Shown here one piece after another: positions 15,389 to 25,793 of a stretch of 64,000 nucleotides of DNA (the first letter of the stretch is position 1; each line of letters opens with the position of its first letter). The notes under the pieces are model-generated. The model was not told the origin of the DNA. It ran no database searches and saw only the letters and a program-made list of their open reading frames with translations. The DNA lies in NCBI RefSeq assembly GCF_041821085.1, contig NZ_JBGUAZ010000006.1:173698-237697 (forward strand), read 5' to 3'. The DNA is from Natrinema sp. HArc-T2. Lineage in GTDB: Archaea; Halobacteriota; Halobacteria; Halobacteriales; Natrialbaceae. The translations under genes and the position numbers were made by a program.

Positions 15389-15946
15389 ATGAGTGCTGGC
15401 CGAGTTACTCTCTATATCGCAACGAGTGTCGACGGATACATCGCCGACCTAGAAGGAGGCGTTGACTTGCTTGAAGAATTTCAATCGGAATCGGATGGCA
15501 ACGAGGATGAAGAGGGCTTTCGGGAGTTTTTTGCGAGTATCGACTGTCTCGTGATGGGTGCGACGACGTATGAACAGGTACTCGGCTTCGGTGAATGGCC
15601 CTACGGCGACAAGCCGACGTATGTGTTCACACAGCGGGTCCTCTCTCCGGCGACCGAGGCGGTTGAGTTCGTTGATCGGGAGGTCGCAGAGCTGTCGACC
15701 GAACTCAAAAAGCAACATGACCACATTTGGCTGGTGGGCGGTGCACAGCTCGCGCAGACATTTCTGCGGGAGAGGCAGATTGATGCACTTCGACTGTCCC
15801 AGATTCCGGTTCTCCTTGGTGATGGGATATCGTTGTTTGCGGGTGAGTACGACCGACAGAAGTTACAGCTGATCGATATCAGTGTCCATGACAGCGGGAT
15901 CTTGGAACAGCACTACGAGATACTGGGGATCAACAGCAGTCGCTAA
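15389..15946 (+). CDS. Dihydrofolate reductase / RibD C-terminal family protein
   Basis: The 185-aa single-domain protein has the RibD C-terminal (DHFR-like) fold signatures. These are the start VTLYIATSVDGYIAD, the VMGATTYEQVL motif, and WLVGGAQLAQTFL for NADPH binding. Free-standing members are NADPH-dependent reductases, often of unknown substrate. The frame is open upstream to 15260, but the ATG at 15389 gives the family start. It is rather AT-rich for the region and is flanked by the tRNA. Confidence 0.85.
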   Translation: MSAGRVTLYIATSVDGYIADLEGGVDLLEEFQSESDGNEDEEGFREFFASIDCLVMGATTYEQVLGFGEWPYGDKPTYVFTQRVLSPATEAVEFVDREVAELSTELKKQHDHIWLVGGAQLAQTFLRERQIDALRLSQIPVLLGDGISLFAGEYDRQKLQLIDISVHDSGILEQHYEILGINSSR

Positions 15947-16007
15947 GTATGTGAGAATCAGGAGACACTTTCAAGTACGAGGTATAGTACCGCTCGGAAT
16001 AGCAAGA

Positions 16008-16081
16008 AGCCGGTGGAGGGATTTGAACCCTCGACCTAATCCTTACGAAGGATTCGCTCTGCCAGTCTGAGCTACACCGGC
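16008..16081 (-). tRNA. tRNA-Thr (CGT anticodon)
   Basis: The minus strand folds into a full cloverleaf. The acceptor stem is GCCGGTG/CACCGGC, there is a GTAGCTCAG D-arm, and the anticodon stem ATCCT/AGGAT encloses the loop TTCGTAA, giving anticodon CGT for ACG codons. The T-arm carries GGTTCAAATCC. Base 73 is U, as in many archaeal tRNA-Thr. CCA is not encoded and no intron is visible. Confidence 0.95.
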
Positions 16082-16173
16082 GCGATTGCATTCATTCGTA
16101 GGGCCGATACCAGCCATAAGGGTTGCGAATCGATCCAGTCGTGTGAACGGGTTCCGAGACATTGGCTGACAGA

Positions 16174-17163
16174 TCATCGCTCGAGGCGCACGTCCAGACA
16201 GACGTTCAGCTCGTGGGGGGCATACGACCGGACGGTGTGGCGTGTCTCGACGGTCACGTCGTACTCGGGTTCGGCAGCCGCACGGATCGCACGTTCGCCC
16301 GGCCCGAACGGGTCGTCTTCGTGCTGGATGTCGTAGTAATGGAGGACACAATCGTCGCCGGCGAGCGTTACGGCTGCCTCAAGGAACTCGTCGGCGCTGT
16401 GAGGGAGGTTCATCACGATGCGGTCGGCCCAATCCTCGTACTCAGTGGCGACGTCGCGAACGTCGTCGTTGATCGCCATCACGCGATCTTCGACACCGTT
16501 TCGGCGGGCGTTCTCGCGCAGATACTCGATCGCGTCAGCGTTGATATCCACGCCGACACACTCCGCGCCGCGGTTCGCGAACGGGACGACGAAGGGGCCA
16601 ACACCGGCGAACATATCGAACGCGTGCTCGCCTGCGGTAACTTGCTTGGCCACGCGATGGCGTTCGGTCGCGAGCCGCGGCGAGAAGTAGACTTCTGCCA
16701 GATCTAGCAGGAACTCACAGCCGTACTCGCGGTGGACGACCTCGGTGTCCTCGCCCGCGAGCAGCACCCAGTCGCGGACGCGCGTCTCGCCTTTGACTTT
16801 CGAGGCCTTGTTTAGCACCGTTTCGACTGGGAGATCGGACTCGAGGATGGCGTCCGCAATCTCGCGTGCTCGCTCGGGATCGTCCTCGTCGATGAGGGCG
16901 GCCTCGCCGAGCCGTTCGTAGGACGGTTCGAACGAGAGGAGATCGGCGGGCGTCGTCTGACTGTCGCGTTCGTCGACCGTTCGGGTGACGATCTCGCCGT
17001 CCTCGAGAACCGCCTGAACGGCGTCGGAGTCAGTGATCGGAATATAGAGCCAGCCGTCCTCGACGGAGATCTCGTAGTCGTCGTCGATCAGATCCGCGTC
17101 GGCGAGCGTCGTACGCGTCGCTTCGCCGGCTTCGCGCGCAACGCGGACGCACGGAACTTCCAT
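16174..17163 (-). CDS. trm5: tRNA (guanine(37)-N1)-methyltransferase Trm5
   Basis: A 329-aa class I SAM-dependent methyltransferase that makes m1G37 (or wyosine precursors) in tRNA. It has an N-terminal D1-like domain, the FSPRLATER segment, the SAM-binding DMFAGVGPFVVP loop, VGVDINADA, and the NLPHSA active-site motif of archaeal Trm5. The frame is open 16 codons further, but the ATG at 17163 (MEVPCVRV) matches the family start. A solo tnpB element lies immediately upstream. Confidence 0.9.
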   Translation of the reverse strand: MEVPCVRVAREAGEATRTTLADADLIDDDYEISVEDGWLYIPITDSDAVQAVLEDGEIVTRTVDERDSQTTPADLLSFEPSYERLGEAALIDEDDPERAREIADAILESDLPVETVLNKASKVKGETRVRDWVLLAGEDTEVVHREYGCEFLLDLAEVYFSPRLATERHRVAKQVTAGEHAFDMFAGVGPFVVPFANRGAECVGVDINADAIEYLRENARRNGVEDRVMAINDDVRDVATEYEDWADRIVMNLPHSADEFLEAAVTLAGDDCVLHYYDIQHEDDPFGPGERAIRAAAEPEYDVTVETRHTVRSYAPHELNVCLDVRLER

Positions 17164-17229
17164 ACTCGGAGTGGCCGGCGAGCCGCCGTAACGCTGACGT
17201 TTCGCCCACACCCACCCACAGCATTACAG

Positions 17230-17268
17230 GTGAATCGCCTCGGGGTCAAGCCCCGAGGCTTCCCGTTT
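17230..17268 (-). ncRNA. Predicted omega RNA 3' hairpin overlapping the tnpB stop
   Basis: A 9-bp stem with loop CTTGA ends in GATTCAC, and the tnpB stop codon lies inside it at 17246-17248. Overlap of the guide-RNA scaffold with the tnpB 3' end is known for this family. The predicted guide on the minus strand starts CTGTAATGCTGTGGGT. Expression is not shown. Confidence 0.5.
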
Positions 17269-18487
17269 CTACGACGTGACTTGCAGACACGCGCTGGAAA
17301 TCAGCGGTGTCCGTAGCGGTCACAGTCTCCACGGGCGTTGATTCGGGCCATCCCAGCCCTAGTTCAGAAAAGCCGCGTTGTAGGACGTTCATCGCCGCAT
17401 TCGCGTCTCTGCCCGTCTCGAATCCGCACGACGGACAGGAGTGTTCCCTGACCCAGACGGGTTTCGCTGTTTCCACACCGCACGATGCACACTCTTTGGT
17501 AGTGCCTTGCGCTTCAACCTGCTTGACGTGACAGCCGTACAGGTCGGCCTTGTATTCGAGGAGTGTGATGAACTGTCTCCACGCCGCATCCTGCTTGTTA
17601 CGAGCGCTCCCATCGCCCTGAAGCATCCCAGCCACGTTGAGGTCTTCCACGAACACGGCATCGTACTCGCGGACGAGCCACGTCGTGATCTTGTGCTGGT
17701 AGTCCAGCACCTTCCGACGAATGTGGCGCTTGACCTTGGCGGCCTTCTTTCGTTGTTTCTCGTAGTTGTTTGACCCCTTCTCCTTCCGTGAGAGTTTGCG
17801 TTGTTCGCGGCGGAGCCGGTCGTATTCGTCTTCAAGATTGAGCCATTCCACGGTCTTCCCATCGCTCGTGTGGATGTAGTTGAGGATTCCAAGGTCAACT
17901 CCGACGCTGTTGCTCGCATCGAGCGAGTTCACGTCGGGTTTCTCGGGAAGGTCAGTATCGTCGGTTTCCAACCCGAAGGAGACGAACCACTCGCCGGTCG
18001 TCTCTTTCTTGAATGTGACTTCCTTGATGGAAGCGCGGTCAGGAATCGGGCGATGGTAGCGGATTTTGACCCAGCCGATTTTGCTAAAGCGGACGGAAGC
18101 GAACCTGTCGCGGCCCCTCTTTTCATCGAGGTCGAAGCCGGACTGGTTGTACGTCACACTTCGGTAATCGCTGGGTGCTTGCCGTGTGAGCTGACCGACT
18201 TTGTGTCCCTTCTCTTTCTTCTTGCGGAGGTTCGAGAGGTTCCGATGGAATCGAGCGACGGTGGCTTGTGCGGCTTTCGAGTGCATTTCTCCGAACAGCG
18301 ACCACTTGCGTTTCCATTCGGGGAGTTTGTTGTTCTGGCCGTACTCACTCGGCTTGTCATCTTCAGGACTGTTCTCGTAATCCCAGCGGACGTGGTTGTA
18401 GAGTTGGCGATGAACGTCGAGATGGTGTTCCAGCCCGTCCGCTACCTCTTGTGTCGGGTAGGCATGGTAGCGGTGACTGTGTTCCAT
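17246..18487 (-). CDS. tnpB: RNA-guided endonuclease TnpB, solo
   Basis: A 413-aa TnpB with the N-terminal helix-turn-helix-like region (LYNHVRWDYENS). The RuvC D is in VGVDLGILNYIH, the E in AVFVEDLNVAGML, the zinc ribbon is CASCG ... CPSCG, and the third D is in GRDANAAMNVL. It looks catalytically complete. There is no tnpA, so the element could move only with help in trans, for example from the intact copy 4 kb away. It differs clearly in sequence from the TnpB at 12539. Confidence 0.9.
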   Translation of the reverse strand: MEHSHRYHAYPTQEVADGLEHHLDVHRQLYNHVRWDYENSPEDDKPSEYGQNNKLPEWKRKWSLFGEMHSKAAQATVARFHRNLSNLRKKKEKGHKVGQLTRQAPSDYRSVTYNQSGFDLDEKRGRDRFASVRFSKIGWVKIRYHRPIPDRASIKEVTFKKETTGEWFVSFGLETDDTDLPEKPDVNSLDASNSVGVDLGILNYIHTSDGKTVEWLNLEDEYDRLRREQRKLSRKEKGSNNYEKQRKKAAKVKRHIRRKVLDYQHKITTWLVREYDAVFVEDLNVAGMLQGDGSARNKQDAAWRQFITLLEYKADLYGCHVKQVEAQGTTKECASCGVETAKPVWVREHSCPSCGFETGRDANAAMNVLQRGFSELGLGWPESTPVETVTATDTADFQRVSASHVVETGSLGA

Positions 18488-18733
18488 CGCTGTCTCTTGA
18501 TTAGTAATGTGTTCACTTAATGATTTGTATCACGAGTTGTCGGCTTCATCCCCGAGGTCAAGCCTCGAGGTATTCGCCTTGTCCGCTGATAAATTGGTAC
18601 TCGCTATAGAAAATTCGAATTCGAGACTGATGCCCGTCGCTGGTTCCCTATCGCTTTCTTGTCTCGTGGAGCGATCTCGCTCGAGAGGGTGGATCTCGAA
18701 AGCGTATTCCGACCGCTACGACTACGAGCGGCT

Positions 18734-19507
18734 ATGCTCACCTTCATTGGCCTCGGTCTCTACGACGAGCGCTCGATCACCGTCGAGGGGCGGGACGCCC
18801 TGCAGGCGGCCGACCGCGTCTACGCCGAGTTCTACACCAGCCAGCTGATCGGGACGACGATCGACGATCTCGAGTCCTCCCACGACATCGAGATCGACGT
18901 CCGGGACCGTGCTGGCGTCGAACAACACCCCGAAGACATGCTCGAGGCAGCCGAAGACGAGGATGTGGCCTTCCTGACGGCGGGCGATACGATGATCTCG
19001 ACGACCCACGTCGATCTTCGACTGCGAGCCCACGAGCGCGGCATCGAGACGCGGGTTATCCACGGCGTCACGGCCCAGACGGCGACCAGCTCGCTGACCG
19101 GCCTTCAGAACTACCGGTTCGGAAAGGCGACGACCCTCCCGTTCCCCTACGCCCACGGGGCCGATGGTCTTCCTGCAAGCGTGACCGAGACGATCGACGA
19201 GAACCGCGCTGACGGCCTTCACACGGTCGTTTATCTGGATATCAAAGCTGAACGTGAGGAGTACATGACCGCCGATGTTGGTGCGGAACTGCTCGCCGAG
19301 GAATACCCCGACCTCGTTGGCGTCGTCGTCGCCCGTGCGGGCAGTCCGGAGCCGCTCGTCGAGGCCGGCACGATGACCGAACTGGCAAACAGGGAGTTCG
19401 GCGATCCGCTACATCTTCTCGTTATTCCTGGGGAGTGTCACCTGCTCGAGGCCGATGCGCTGGTCGAACTGGCTGGTGCCGATCGGGACACGCTCGATAT
19501 CGTTTGA
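18734..19507 (+). CDS. dphB: Diphthine synthase
   Basis: This 257-aa SAM-dependent methyltransferase of the tetrapyrrole/diphthine methylase fold methylates the modified His of elongation factor 2 during diphthamide synthesis. Family features include the start MLTFIGLGLYDERSIT, AFLTAGDTMISTTH, GVTAQTATSSLTGLQNYRFG and VVARAGSPEP. The ATG at 18734 was chosen over an open upstream frame (18659) because it gives the conserved N-terminus. Confidence 0.93.
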   Translation: MLTFIGLGLYDERSITVEGRDALQAADRVYAEFYTSQLIGTTIDDLESSHDIEIDVRDRAGVEQHPEDMLEAAEDEDVAFLTAGDTMISTTHVDLRLRAHERGIETRVIHGVTAQTATSSLTGLQNYRFGKATTLPFPYAHGADGLPASVTETIDENRADGLHTVVYLDIKAEREEYMTADVGAELLAEEYPDLVGVVVARAGSPEPLVEAGTMTELANREFGDPLHLLVIPGECHLLEADALVELAGADRDTLDIV

Positions 19508-19617
19508 AGTAGCGGACAAACACCGGCTCGAGTCGACTCGCGACTACGGCTACGACTTTCCTGTGTATCGAAAATGACTGGTCCGGCTGTGCTGTTGCTG
19601 TGAATCGGCCAGCGGAG

Positions 19618-20601
19618 CTACAGGCGGTCGATGACCGCGGCGGTCACGTCTTCGGTCGACGCGTCCCCACCCAGGTCGGGCGTGCGCGGCCCCTCGGCGA
19701 GCGTGGCTTCGACGGCCTCGTTGACGGCGTCGCTCTCTTCTTCGTAGCCGAGGTACTCGAGCATCATCGCGGCAGAGATGATCTTTGCAGCCGGGTTCGC
19801 GACGCTCTCGCCGGCGATGTCGGGTGCGGTCCCGTGGACCGGCTCGAACAGGGCGCGCTCGGGGCCGATGTTGGCCGAGGGGAGCAGGCCGAGACCGCCG
19901 ACGAGACCAGCAGCGAGGTCCGAGAGCACGTCGCCCGCGAGATTCGGGCAGACGACGACGTCAAACTGGTCGGGGTCGAGACAGACCCTCGTCGCGAAGG
20001 CGTCCATCAGCACTTCGTCGGTCTCGATGCCCTGCTCGTCAGCGACCGACTTGACGGTATCACGGAAGAGTCCGTCCGTCTCACGCATGACGTTGGCCTT
20101 GTGGACGATCGTGAAGCTGTCGTGCTTGTCGCTGTCGGCGACGAAGTCACAGGCGAACTCGGCGAGCCGTTCGGAGGCCGACTCCGTGACGACGCGGGTG
20201 AGCGTCGAGACGTCGTCGGTCAGTCGGTCCTCGTGGCCCGAATAGACGCCCTCGGTGTTCTCTCGGAGGAAGAGCAGATCCGTTTCGGGACGAACAGCGT
20301 CGATCCCCGGGTACGCCTTCGCGGGCCGGACGTTGACGAACGAGTCGACTGCCTCGCGCAGCGGCAGGATGACGTCCGCGGCCGTCTCGCCGGCTGCGCC
20401 GAACAGCGTCGCGTCGGCCGACGCCGCGAGGTCGTAGGTCTCCGCGGGCAGTGCCTGGCCGGTCTCTTCTTTGACCGCGTCGCCGGCTTCCGCTTCGATG
20501 AACTCGAAGTCGATGTCGAGCGTCTCGAGAACGTCGACTGCAGCGGGTGTTACTTCTTGTCCGATTCCGTCGCCCGGAATCACGGCGATTTCGTGAGTCA
20601 T
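19618..20601 (-). CDS. leuB: 3-isopropylmalate dehydrogenase
   Basis: A 327-aa NAD-dependent decarboxylating dehydrogenase acting in the third step of leucine synthesis. It shows [10 protein letters not shown] at the N-terminus, the substrate Arg segment, [14 protein letters not shown], the [11 protein letters not shown] lysine region and the NAD loop [12 protein letters not shown]. The ATG at 20601 was chosen; a TTG two codons earlier is less likely. It is the last gene of the leu block, after an EamA permease. Confidence 0.93.
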   Translation of the reverse strand: MTHEIAVIPGDGIGQEVTPAAVDVLETLDIDFEFIEAEAGDAVKEETGQALPAETYDLAASADATLFGAAGETAADVILPLREAVDSFVNVRPAKAYPGIDAVRPETDLLFLRENTEGVYSGHEDRLTDDVSTLTRVVTESASERLAEFACDFVADSDKHDSFTIVHKANVMRETDGLFRDTVKSVADEQGIETDEVLMDAFATRVCLDPDQFDVVVCPNLAGDVLSDLAAGLVGGLGLLPSANIGPERALFEPVHGTAPDIAGESVANPAAKIISAAMMLEYLGYEEESDAVNEAVEATLAEGPRTPDLGGDASTEDVTAAVIDRL

Positions 20602-20658
20602 GGACAACCATCGTCGCGGGGCCGAAAAGAGGGTATCGATTGCCGGACAGGTCGTCGC

Positions 20659-21573
20659 TTAGGGACTCCCGATACCAATGCTGATCCCGACTGCGTTGGC
20701 GATCGCACGCCGCTTGAGCACCACAAACCCGACGACAACGAGTCCGAACCCGGCGACCGTCACCGTACTGATCGACTCCTCGAGGAACACGACGCCCGCA
20801 ATCGTCGCGACGATCGGAACGGCGTAGCCGACCAGTGCCGCCTCGAACGCGCCGTGTTCCTCGAGAATCCGGAAGTAGATCAGGAAGGCAATGGCGGTTG
20901 CGAAGACGCCGAGATAGACGAGGGCGCCGACTGCGGTGGGGACGACGAGCGATGGCGATGGAAACTCTCCAGCGGCGAGACTGGCAGCGTGCAAGACGAT
21001 GCTGCCGATGGCCATCGACCAGCCGACAAGTGCTCCACGCTCGATCGTCGGGCCGGCGCGCTGGATCAAGACTCCGCCGAGCGCGATACTGCATACCTGT
21101 CCGACGACGAGCAGCCGACCGAGGGTGTCGCCGGCCAGCAGATTGCTTGGATCGGGCTGGATGACAAGCGCGACGCCGAAAAAGCCGATCGCGGCCCCAA
21201 CGGCACCGAGCGGTGAGAGTCGCTCACCGAGCAGCATCACCGCCCACAACGCGGTGATGATGGGGACCAGTCCCTGGATGATCGCGGCGACGCCGCTCGG
21301 GACGGTCTGCTGGGCCAGAAAGAGTAAGCCGTTGCCGCCGATCAGAAAGACACCGCCGCCAGCGACGGCTGCCAGATCGTTCCGGCGAGTCGGCACCCAG
21401 CCATCGACTTGAGTGGCAGCGTAGGCTAGGAGCAAGACCGCTGCGATGTCGTATCGAACGGCTGCGAACAGCAGCGGCGGGAGGTGCTCGAGGCCGATCG
21501 AAATCGCCGGAAACGAAAGCCCCCAGAGAACGGCGAGGAACACGAAAAGCGGCACGTCGAGGGAGCGAGACAT
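20659..21573 (-). CDS. EamA/DMT-family permease
   Basis: A 304-aa membrane protein with ten predicted helices arranged as two EamA repeats, the usual size for drug/metabolite exporters. The substrate is unknown. It sits between leuD and leuB on the same strand, 57 nt upstream of leuB. An amino-acid or keto-acid exporter would fit the context, but this is inference. The tail after helix 10 is short and basic. Confidence 0.85.
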   Translation of the reverse strand: MSRSLDVPLFVFLAVLWGLSFPAISIGLEHLPPLLFAAVRYDIAAVLLLAYAATQVDGWVPTRRNDLAAVAGGGVFLIGGNGLLFLAQQTVPSGVAAIIQGLVPIITALWAVMLLGERLSPLGAVGAAIGFFGVALVIQPDPSNLLAGDTLGRLLVVGQVCSIALGGVLIQRAGPTIERGALVGWSMAIGSIVLHAASLAAGEFPSPSLVVPTAVGALVYLGVFATAIAFLIYFRILEEHGAFEAALVGYAVPIVATIAGVVFLEESISTVTVAGFGLVVVGFVVLKRRAIANAVGISIGIGSP

Positions 21574-21723
21574 AGTGGTTAGTCCGGGCTGTCGTCCGAA
21601 GTATCCCGCGATTTCGAGTTCGTGAGGCGTTCGTGATCACAAGCGGAGAGTAGCGACTCGAGACACGAGGGTTGACTCGAGTCAGAACGAACGGAAAACG
21701 GAGCGACCGACCGAAACCGCGCC

Positions 21724-22359
21724 TTACTCTGCTTCGGGGATCGCTTCGTCGTCGACGTAGGGCAGTTCCGTCGCCTTCTTGCGGACTGCGTCGGCGTTGG
21801 ACTTCATCAGCGCCGTCGTGTCCCAGACGCCGTCGACCAAGGCCTTGCGCTGGGCCTCGTCGACGGTGACGTCGATCGTGGTGTCGCCGTAGGTCACTTC
21901 CTCGGCTTCGACGTCGATCTCGATCTCGCCGTCGGGGTTTGCGTCGACCCAGTCCTGCAGTTCCTGGATCGTCTCGCTGTCCGCCGTGACGGTCGGAATG
22001 CCGAGCGCCAGACAGTTACCCGCGAAAATCTCGGCGAAGCTCTCGCCGATGATCGCGTCGATACCCCAGCGCATCAGCGCCTGGGGAGCGTGCTCGCGCG
22101 ATGAGCCACAGCCGAAGTTACTGTTGACGACCATCACCGACGAGTCCTGGAACCGGTCCTCGTTCATCGGGTGGTCCTTCTGGTTGTCGTCGTCGTCGAA
22201 CCGCAGGTCGAAGAACGCGAACTCGCCCAGTCCGTCGAAGGTGACGACCTTCATGAACCGCGCGGGGATGATCTGGTCGGTGTCGATGTCGTTTCCGCGG
22301 ATCGGGACGCCCGAACCAGCGACGTAATCGACTTCCGGAATTTCGACGTCGTCGCTCAT
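21724..22359 (-). CDS. leuD: 3-isopropylmalate dehydratase, small subunit
   Basis: The 211-aa small subunit pairs with LeuC to isomerise 2- to 3-isopropylmalate. Family motifs include [14 protein letters not shown], the substrate loop [15 protein letters not shown] and ALGIPTV. Its ATG overlaps the leuC stop (ATGA), so translation is coupled. About 30 C-terminal residues beyond the usual archaeal small subunit are acidic. Confidence 0.93.
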   Translation of the reverse strand: MSDDVEIPEVDYVAGSGVPIRGNDIDTDQIIPARFMKVVTFDGLGEFAFFDLRFDDDDNQKDHPMNEDRFQDSSVMVVNSNFGCGSSREHAPQALMRWGIDAIIGESFAEIFAGNCLALGIPTVTADSETIQELQDWVDANPDGEIEIDVEAEEVTYGDTTIDVTVDEAQRKALVDGVWDTTALMKSNADAVRKKATELPYVDDEAIPEAE

Positions 22360-23777
22360 GCCAGATTCACCTCCTTCAGATCGCGCACGTCAGAGACCTC
22401 CCCGGTGACCGCCGCCGCGGCGACCATCTGCGGGTTCATCAGGACGGTCCGTCCGTCCTTGCTGCCCTGCCGACCGACGAAGTTCCGGTTCGAGGAGGAG
22501 GCGCTTGCCTCGTCGCCCTCGAGTTGGTCTTCGTTCATGCCGAGACACATCGAACAGCCGGCGTTGCGCCACTCGAAGCCGGCTTCCTCGAACGTGTCCT
22601 TGAGGCCTTCCTCCTCGGCGGCGCGCTGAACGCGCTGGCTGCCGGGAACGACCATTGCACGGACGTCGTCGTCGACCTGCCGTCCTTCGACGATCTCGGC
22701 GGCACGTCGCAGGTCAGGTAGGCGCGCGTTCGTACAGGAGCCGAGGAAGGCGACGTCGATATTGTAGCCTTCCATCGTCTCGCCGGGCTCGACACGCATG
22801 TGTTCCTGGGCGCGTCGGGCCGTGTCCTGTTTCTCCTCGGGCAGGTCCTCGGGTGCCGGGATCGGCTCGGTGACGCCGACGCCCTGCCCGGGCGTGGTGC
22901 CCCAGGTGACGACCGGCTCGAACTCGCTCGCGTCGATGTGAACGACGTCGTCGTACTCGGCGTCCTCGTCGGATGCGATCGACTCCCAGTAGGGTTTGAG
23001 CTCGTCGAACTTCTCGGGGTTCTCCTGGAAGTAGTCGGTCTCTGCGAGCCACTCGTAGGTGGTCTCGTCGGGGTTGACGTAGCCCGCACGAGCACCGCCC
23101 TCGATGGACATGTTACAGATCGACATCCGCCCTTCCATGTTGAGGTTCTCGATGGCTTCGCCGGCGTACTCGTAGACGTAGCCGACGCCGCCTTCCGTTC
23201 CGAGTCGGCGGATGATCTCGAGGATGATGTCTTTAGCTTCGACACCCTCACCGAGTTCACCGTCGACCTGGATCTTACGGACCTTCTGTTTCTCCATGGC
23301 GACGGTGCCCGTCGCGAGCACGTCGCGGATCTGGGAGGTCCCGATCCCAAAGGCGAGTGCGCCGAACGCACCGTGCGTACTGGTGTGGGAGTCCCCACAG
23401 ACGATCGTCTTGCCGGGCTGGGTGAGTCCCTGCTCTGGGCCGATGACGTGGACGATCCCCTGATCGCCCGTCGTCGGGTCCGAGAACTCGATGCCCGCCT
23501 CGCGGACGTTCTCCTCGAGTTCGGACATCATCTCTTCAGCCGCGTCCTCTTCGTAGGGACGGGACTGGTCGGCTGTCGGGACGATGTGGTCGACCGTCGC
23601 GTGGGTCAGCTTCGGATAGGCGACCTCGAGATCTCGTTCGCGAAGCATCCCGAACGCCTGCGGGCTCGTAACCTCGTGGATGAGGTGGAGGCCGATGAAC
23701 AGCTGATCCTGTCCGGTCGGCAGCGTGGTAACTTTGTGTCGATCCCAAACCTTGTCGTACAGTGTTCCCTCGCTCAT
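22356..23777 (-). CDS. leuC: 3-isopropylmalate dehydratase, large subunit
   Basis: A 473-aa aconitase-family subunit with the [4Fe-4S] ligands visible as GSCTNAR and CSMCLGMN, plus [21 protein letters not shown]. It works with LeuD in the second step of leucine synthesis. The ATG overlaps the stop of the small upstream gene (ATGA), and the stop overlaps the leuD start, showing tight coupling of three genes. Confidence 0.95.
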   Translation of the reverse strand: MSEGTLYDKVWDRHKVTTLPTGQDQLFIGLHLIHEVTSPQAFGMLRERDLEVAYPKLTHATVDHIVPTADQSRPYEEDAAEEMMSELEENVREAGIEFSDPTTGDQGIVHVIGPEQGLTQPGKTIVCGDSHTSTHGAFGALAFGIGTSQIRDVLATGTVAMEKQKVRKIQVDGELGEGVEAKDIILEIIRRLGTEGGVGYVYEYAGEAIENLNMEGRMSICNMSIEGGARAGYVNPDETTYEWLAETDYFQENPEKFDELKPYWESIASDEDAEYDDVVHIDASEFEPVVTWGTTPGQGVGVTEPIPAPEDLPEEKQDTARRAQEHMRVEPGETMEGYNIDVAFLGSCTNARLPDLRRAAEIVEGRQVDDDVRAMVVPGSQRVQRAAEEEGLKDTFEEAGFEWRNAGCSMCLGMNEDQLEGDEASASSSNRNFVGRQGSKDGRTVLMNPQMVAAAAVTGEVSDVRDLKEVNLA

Positions 23778-24058
23778 TCCTCGTCCTCTACGACCGTCTC
23801 ACGGTCGACGCGCTCGCCGTGTTCGGTCCCGCGCTCGAAGACGCGGTTCGCGTCGTCGGCCTCTTTCGGCGGCGTGTGGTCGACGTCGCGCATCGTCTGT
23901 TTCCTGTCGGTACGCTCGTTTCCGTTGGCCTCTGCCTCGCCCCCGTCGGCGGCGACGATCGGCCCGCGGTTGAACAGCCGGCCAGCCGTCTCCCCGGTGT
24001 AGGGGTTCGTGTGGCTGACGTCGGCCATCGTGTCTGTCGTGTTCTCGGTGTCGTTCAT
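23774..24058 (-). CDS. Small conserved protein inside the ilv-leu operon, 94 aa
   Basis: A very acidic, probably disordered protein. It has two short motifs of mixed character, [19 protein letters not shown] and a related second segment [20 protein letters not shown], which look like an internal duplication (NP/TPP ... LF/VFxRG). It is 27 nt downstream of ilvC and overlaps leuC by ATGA, so it is clearly co-expressed with both. I know no assigned function. A later in-frame ATG (MADVSHT) is an alternative start. Confidence 0.75.
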   Translation of the reverse strand: MNDTENTTDTMADVSHTNPYTGETAGRLFNRGPIVAADGGEAEANGNERTDRKQTMRDVDHTPPKEADDANRVFERGTEHGERVDRETVVEDEE

Positions 24059-24085
24059 GGGTGGTCGTGCTCGTACTCGTACTCG

Positions 24086-25138
24086 TTAGTCGTCGGCCTG
24101 CACCTGGACGGACTCGTCTTCCGCCTCTTCGTCTTCTTCGGCCCAGGCGAACAGGTCGCGCAGTCGTTCGCCGACGTCTTCGATCTCGTGGTTCTGTTCT
24201 GCGTTGCGCAGCTGGCTGTAGCTCGGACGGCCAGCCTGGTTCTCGACGATCCACTCGCGCGTGAACTCGCCGTTTTGAATCTCTTCGAGGATCTCGTCCA
24301 TGTTCTCACGGACGGACTCGTCGACGACGCGGTCGCCACGGGTGAGACCGCCGTACTCGGCGGTGTCGGAGACGGAGTTCCACATTTCCATGTTGCCGCC
24401 TTCGTACATCAGATCGACGATCAGCTTGAGCTCGTTGAGACACTCGAAGTAAGCGATCTCGGGCGAGTAACCCGCGTCGACCAGCGTCTCGTAGCCGTGT
24501 TTGACCAGCGAGGTGACGCCGCCACAGAGGACGGCCTGCTCGCCGAAGAGGTCGGATTCGACCTCTTCCTGGAAGGTCGTCTCGATGACGCCGGCGCGGG
24601 TACAGCCGATTCCCTTCGCGTACGCGAGGGCGCGCTCCTCTGCGTCGCCCGTGGTGTCCTGGTAAATCGCCATCAGGCCGGGCGTCCCTTCGTCGTTCTC
24701 GTAGTTGCGGCGGACGAGGTGACCCGGGCTCTTGGGCGCGACCATCGTCACGTCGACGTCTTCCGGCGGCTCGATCTGGTTGTAGTGGATGTTCAGCCCG
24801 TGGGCGAACTGGAGCGTGTCACCGGCCTCGAGGTTGGGCGCGATGGCGTTCTCATAGACCGACGCCTGGACGGTGTCGGGTACGAGCACGGAGACGTAGG
24901 AGGCCTGTGCGACCGCGTCGGCGGGCGCTTCGACGGTGAGCCCGTCGGCCTCGGCGGCGGATCGCGAGGAGGAATCCTCGCGCAGGCCGACGACTACGTC
25001 GACCCCGCTCTCGTGGAGGTTCAGCGCGTGGGCGTGACCCTGGCTGCCGTAGCCCAGTACGGCCACGGTCTCGTCGTCGAGCGTCGATACGTCTGCGTCG
25101 TCGTCGTAATAAATGTCGGTGGTGAAGTCGTCAGTCAT
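24086..25138 (-). CDS. ilvC: Ketol-acid reductoisomerase
   Basis: A 350-aa class I KARI converting acetolactate or acetohydroxybutyrate to the dihydroxy acid. It shows the Rossmann loop [20 protein letters not shown], a C-terminal knotted domain with [15 protein letters not shown], and an acidic tail. The ATG overlaps the ilvN stop by 8 nt, so translation is coupled to the acetolactate synthase genes. Confidence 0.95.
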   Translation of the reverse strand: MTDDFTTDIYYDDDADVSTLDDETVAVLGYGSQGHAHALNLHESGVDVVVGLREDSSSRSAAEADGLTVEAPADAVAQASYVSVLVPDTVQASVYENAIAPNLEAGDTLQFAHGLNIHYNQIEPPEDVDVTMVAPKSPGHLVRRNYENDEGTPGLMAIYQDTTGDAEERALAYAKGIGCTRAGVIETTFQEEVESDLFGEQAVLCGGVTSLVKHGYETLVDAGYSPEIAYFECLNELKLIVDLMYEGGNMEMWNSVSDTAEYGGLTRGDRVVDESVRENMDEILEEIQNGEFTREWIVENQAGRPSYSQLRNAEQNHEIEDVGERLRDLFAWAEEDEEAEDESVQVQADD

Positions 25139-25793
25139 CGTCTGCTGGTTGGGTCGCGTCGCTATAGTTCGCCTCGTCGGCGGGCTGTGCTGTCAGGTCG
25201 GCTCCAGCGGTCTGGTCGGTGCCACGGGCCATCGCCGTCAGCCCCGTTCGGGAGATTTCTCGGATGCCGAACTGGCTGAAGGTCTCGACGGCAGCCTCGA
25301 TCTTCTGGCGCGAGCCAGTGATCTCGAAGGTCGCCGTCTCCGGACTCGAGTCGACCGCCGTCGCGTCGTACATATCTGCAACAGCGCTGACCGACGCCGG
25401 ATCCGCGGCGTCGACTTTCACGAGCGCCAGTTCGCGGCGCATCGCGTCGGGCTCGAGTTCGCGCACGGAGATGACCGGCACGAGCTTTCGCAGCTGTTTT
25501 TCGACCTGGTCGATCCCCGGGTCGGGTTCCTCAACGACGATCGTGATGCGTGCGCGATCCTCGTCTTCGGTGGGGCCGACGGTCAGGCTCTCGATGTTGA
25601 ACTGCCGTCTCGAGAACAGTCCCGAGACGTCCGAGAGCACGCCGGGTTCGTGTGCGACCAGCGCCGAGATGACGGTGCGCCGGGGCTCGTGGGTCGCCTC
25701 GACTTCGGGGTCGATGCGAATGCCCTGTTTGTTGCGCCGTCCTGCAGGTGTCGGTCGCTCTTCAGGTGCTGGGCCTTCTAATCCGCGTTTCAT
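25131..25793 (-). CDS. ilvN: Acetolactate synthase, regulatory small subunit
   Basis: A 220-aa protein with an ACT domain ([23 protein letters not shown]) that binds valine, followed by the ALS small-subunit C-terminal domain. The N-terminus has about 40 extra charged residues. The start ATG at 25793 overlaps the ilvB stop as ATGA. It regulates and stabilises the IlvB catalytic subunit. Confidence 0.93.
   Translation of the reverse strand: MKRGLEGPAPEERPTPAGRRNKQGIRIDPEVEATHEPRRTVISALVAHEPGVLSDVSGLFSRRQFNIESLTVGPTEDEDRARITIVVEEPDPGIDQVEKQLRKLVPVISVRELEPDAMRRELALVKVDAADPASVSAVADMYDATAVDSSPETATFEITGSRQKIEAAVETFSQFGIREISRTGLTAMARGTDQTAGADLTAQPADEANYSDATQPADDD

Larger units (their letters stand above)
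17230..18580 (-). mobile_element. Solo tnpB (IS1341-type) element without tnpA
   Basis: The right end is placed at 17230 because the minus strand carries a GCCTCGGGG/CCCCGAGGC hairpin followed by GATTCAC, like the ends of the other tnpB elements. The left end is approximate. Around 18550-18575 there is a related palindrome (CCCCGAGGTCAAGCCTCGAGG) beyond the start of tnpB. The element separates trm5 and dphB and does not seem to interrupt either. Confidence 0.65.

Noticed and set aside
19600..21216. Long open frame (538 aa) on the plus strand
   Set aside because: It lies antisense to leuB and the EamA gene, with Arg/Asp-rich shadow composition and no family features.
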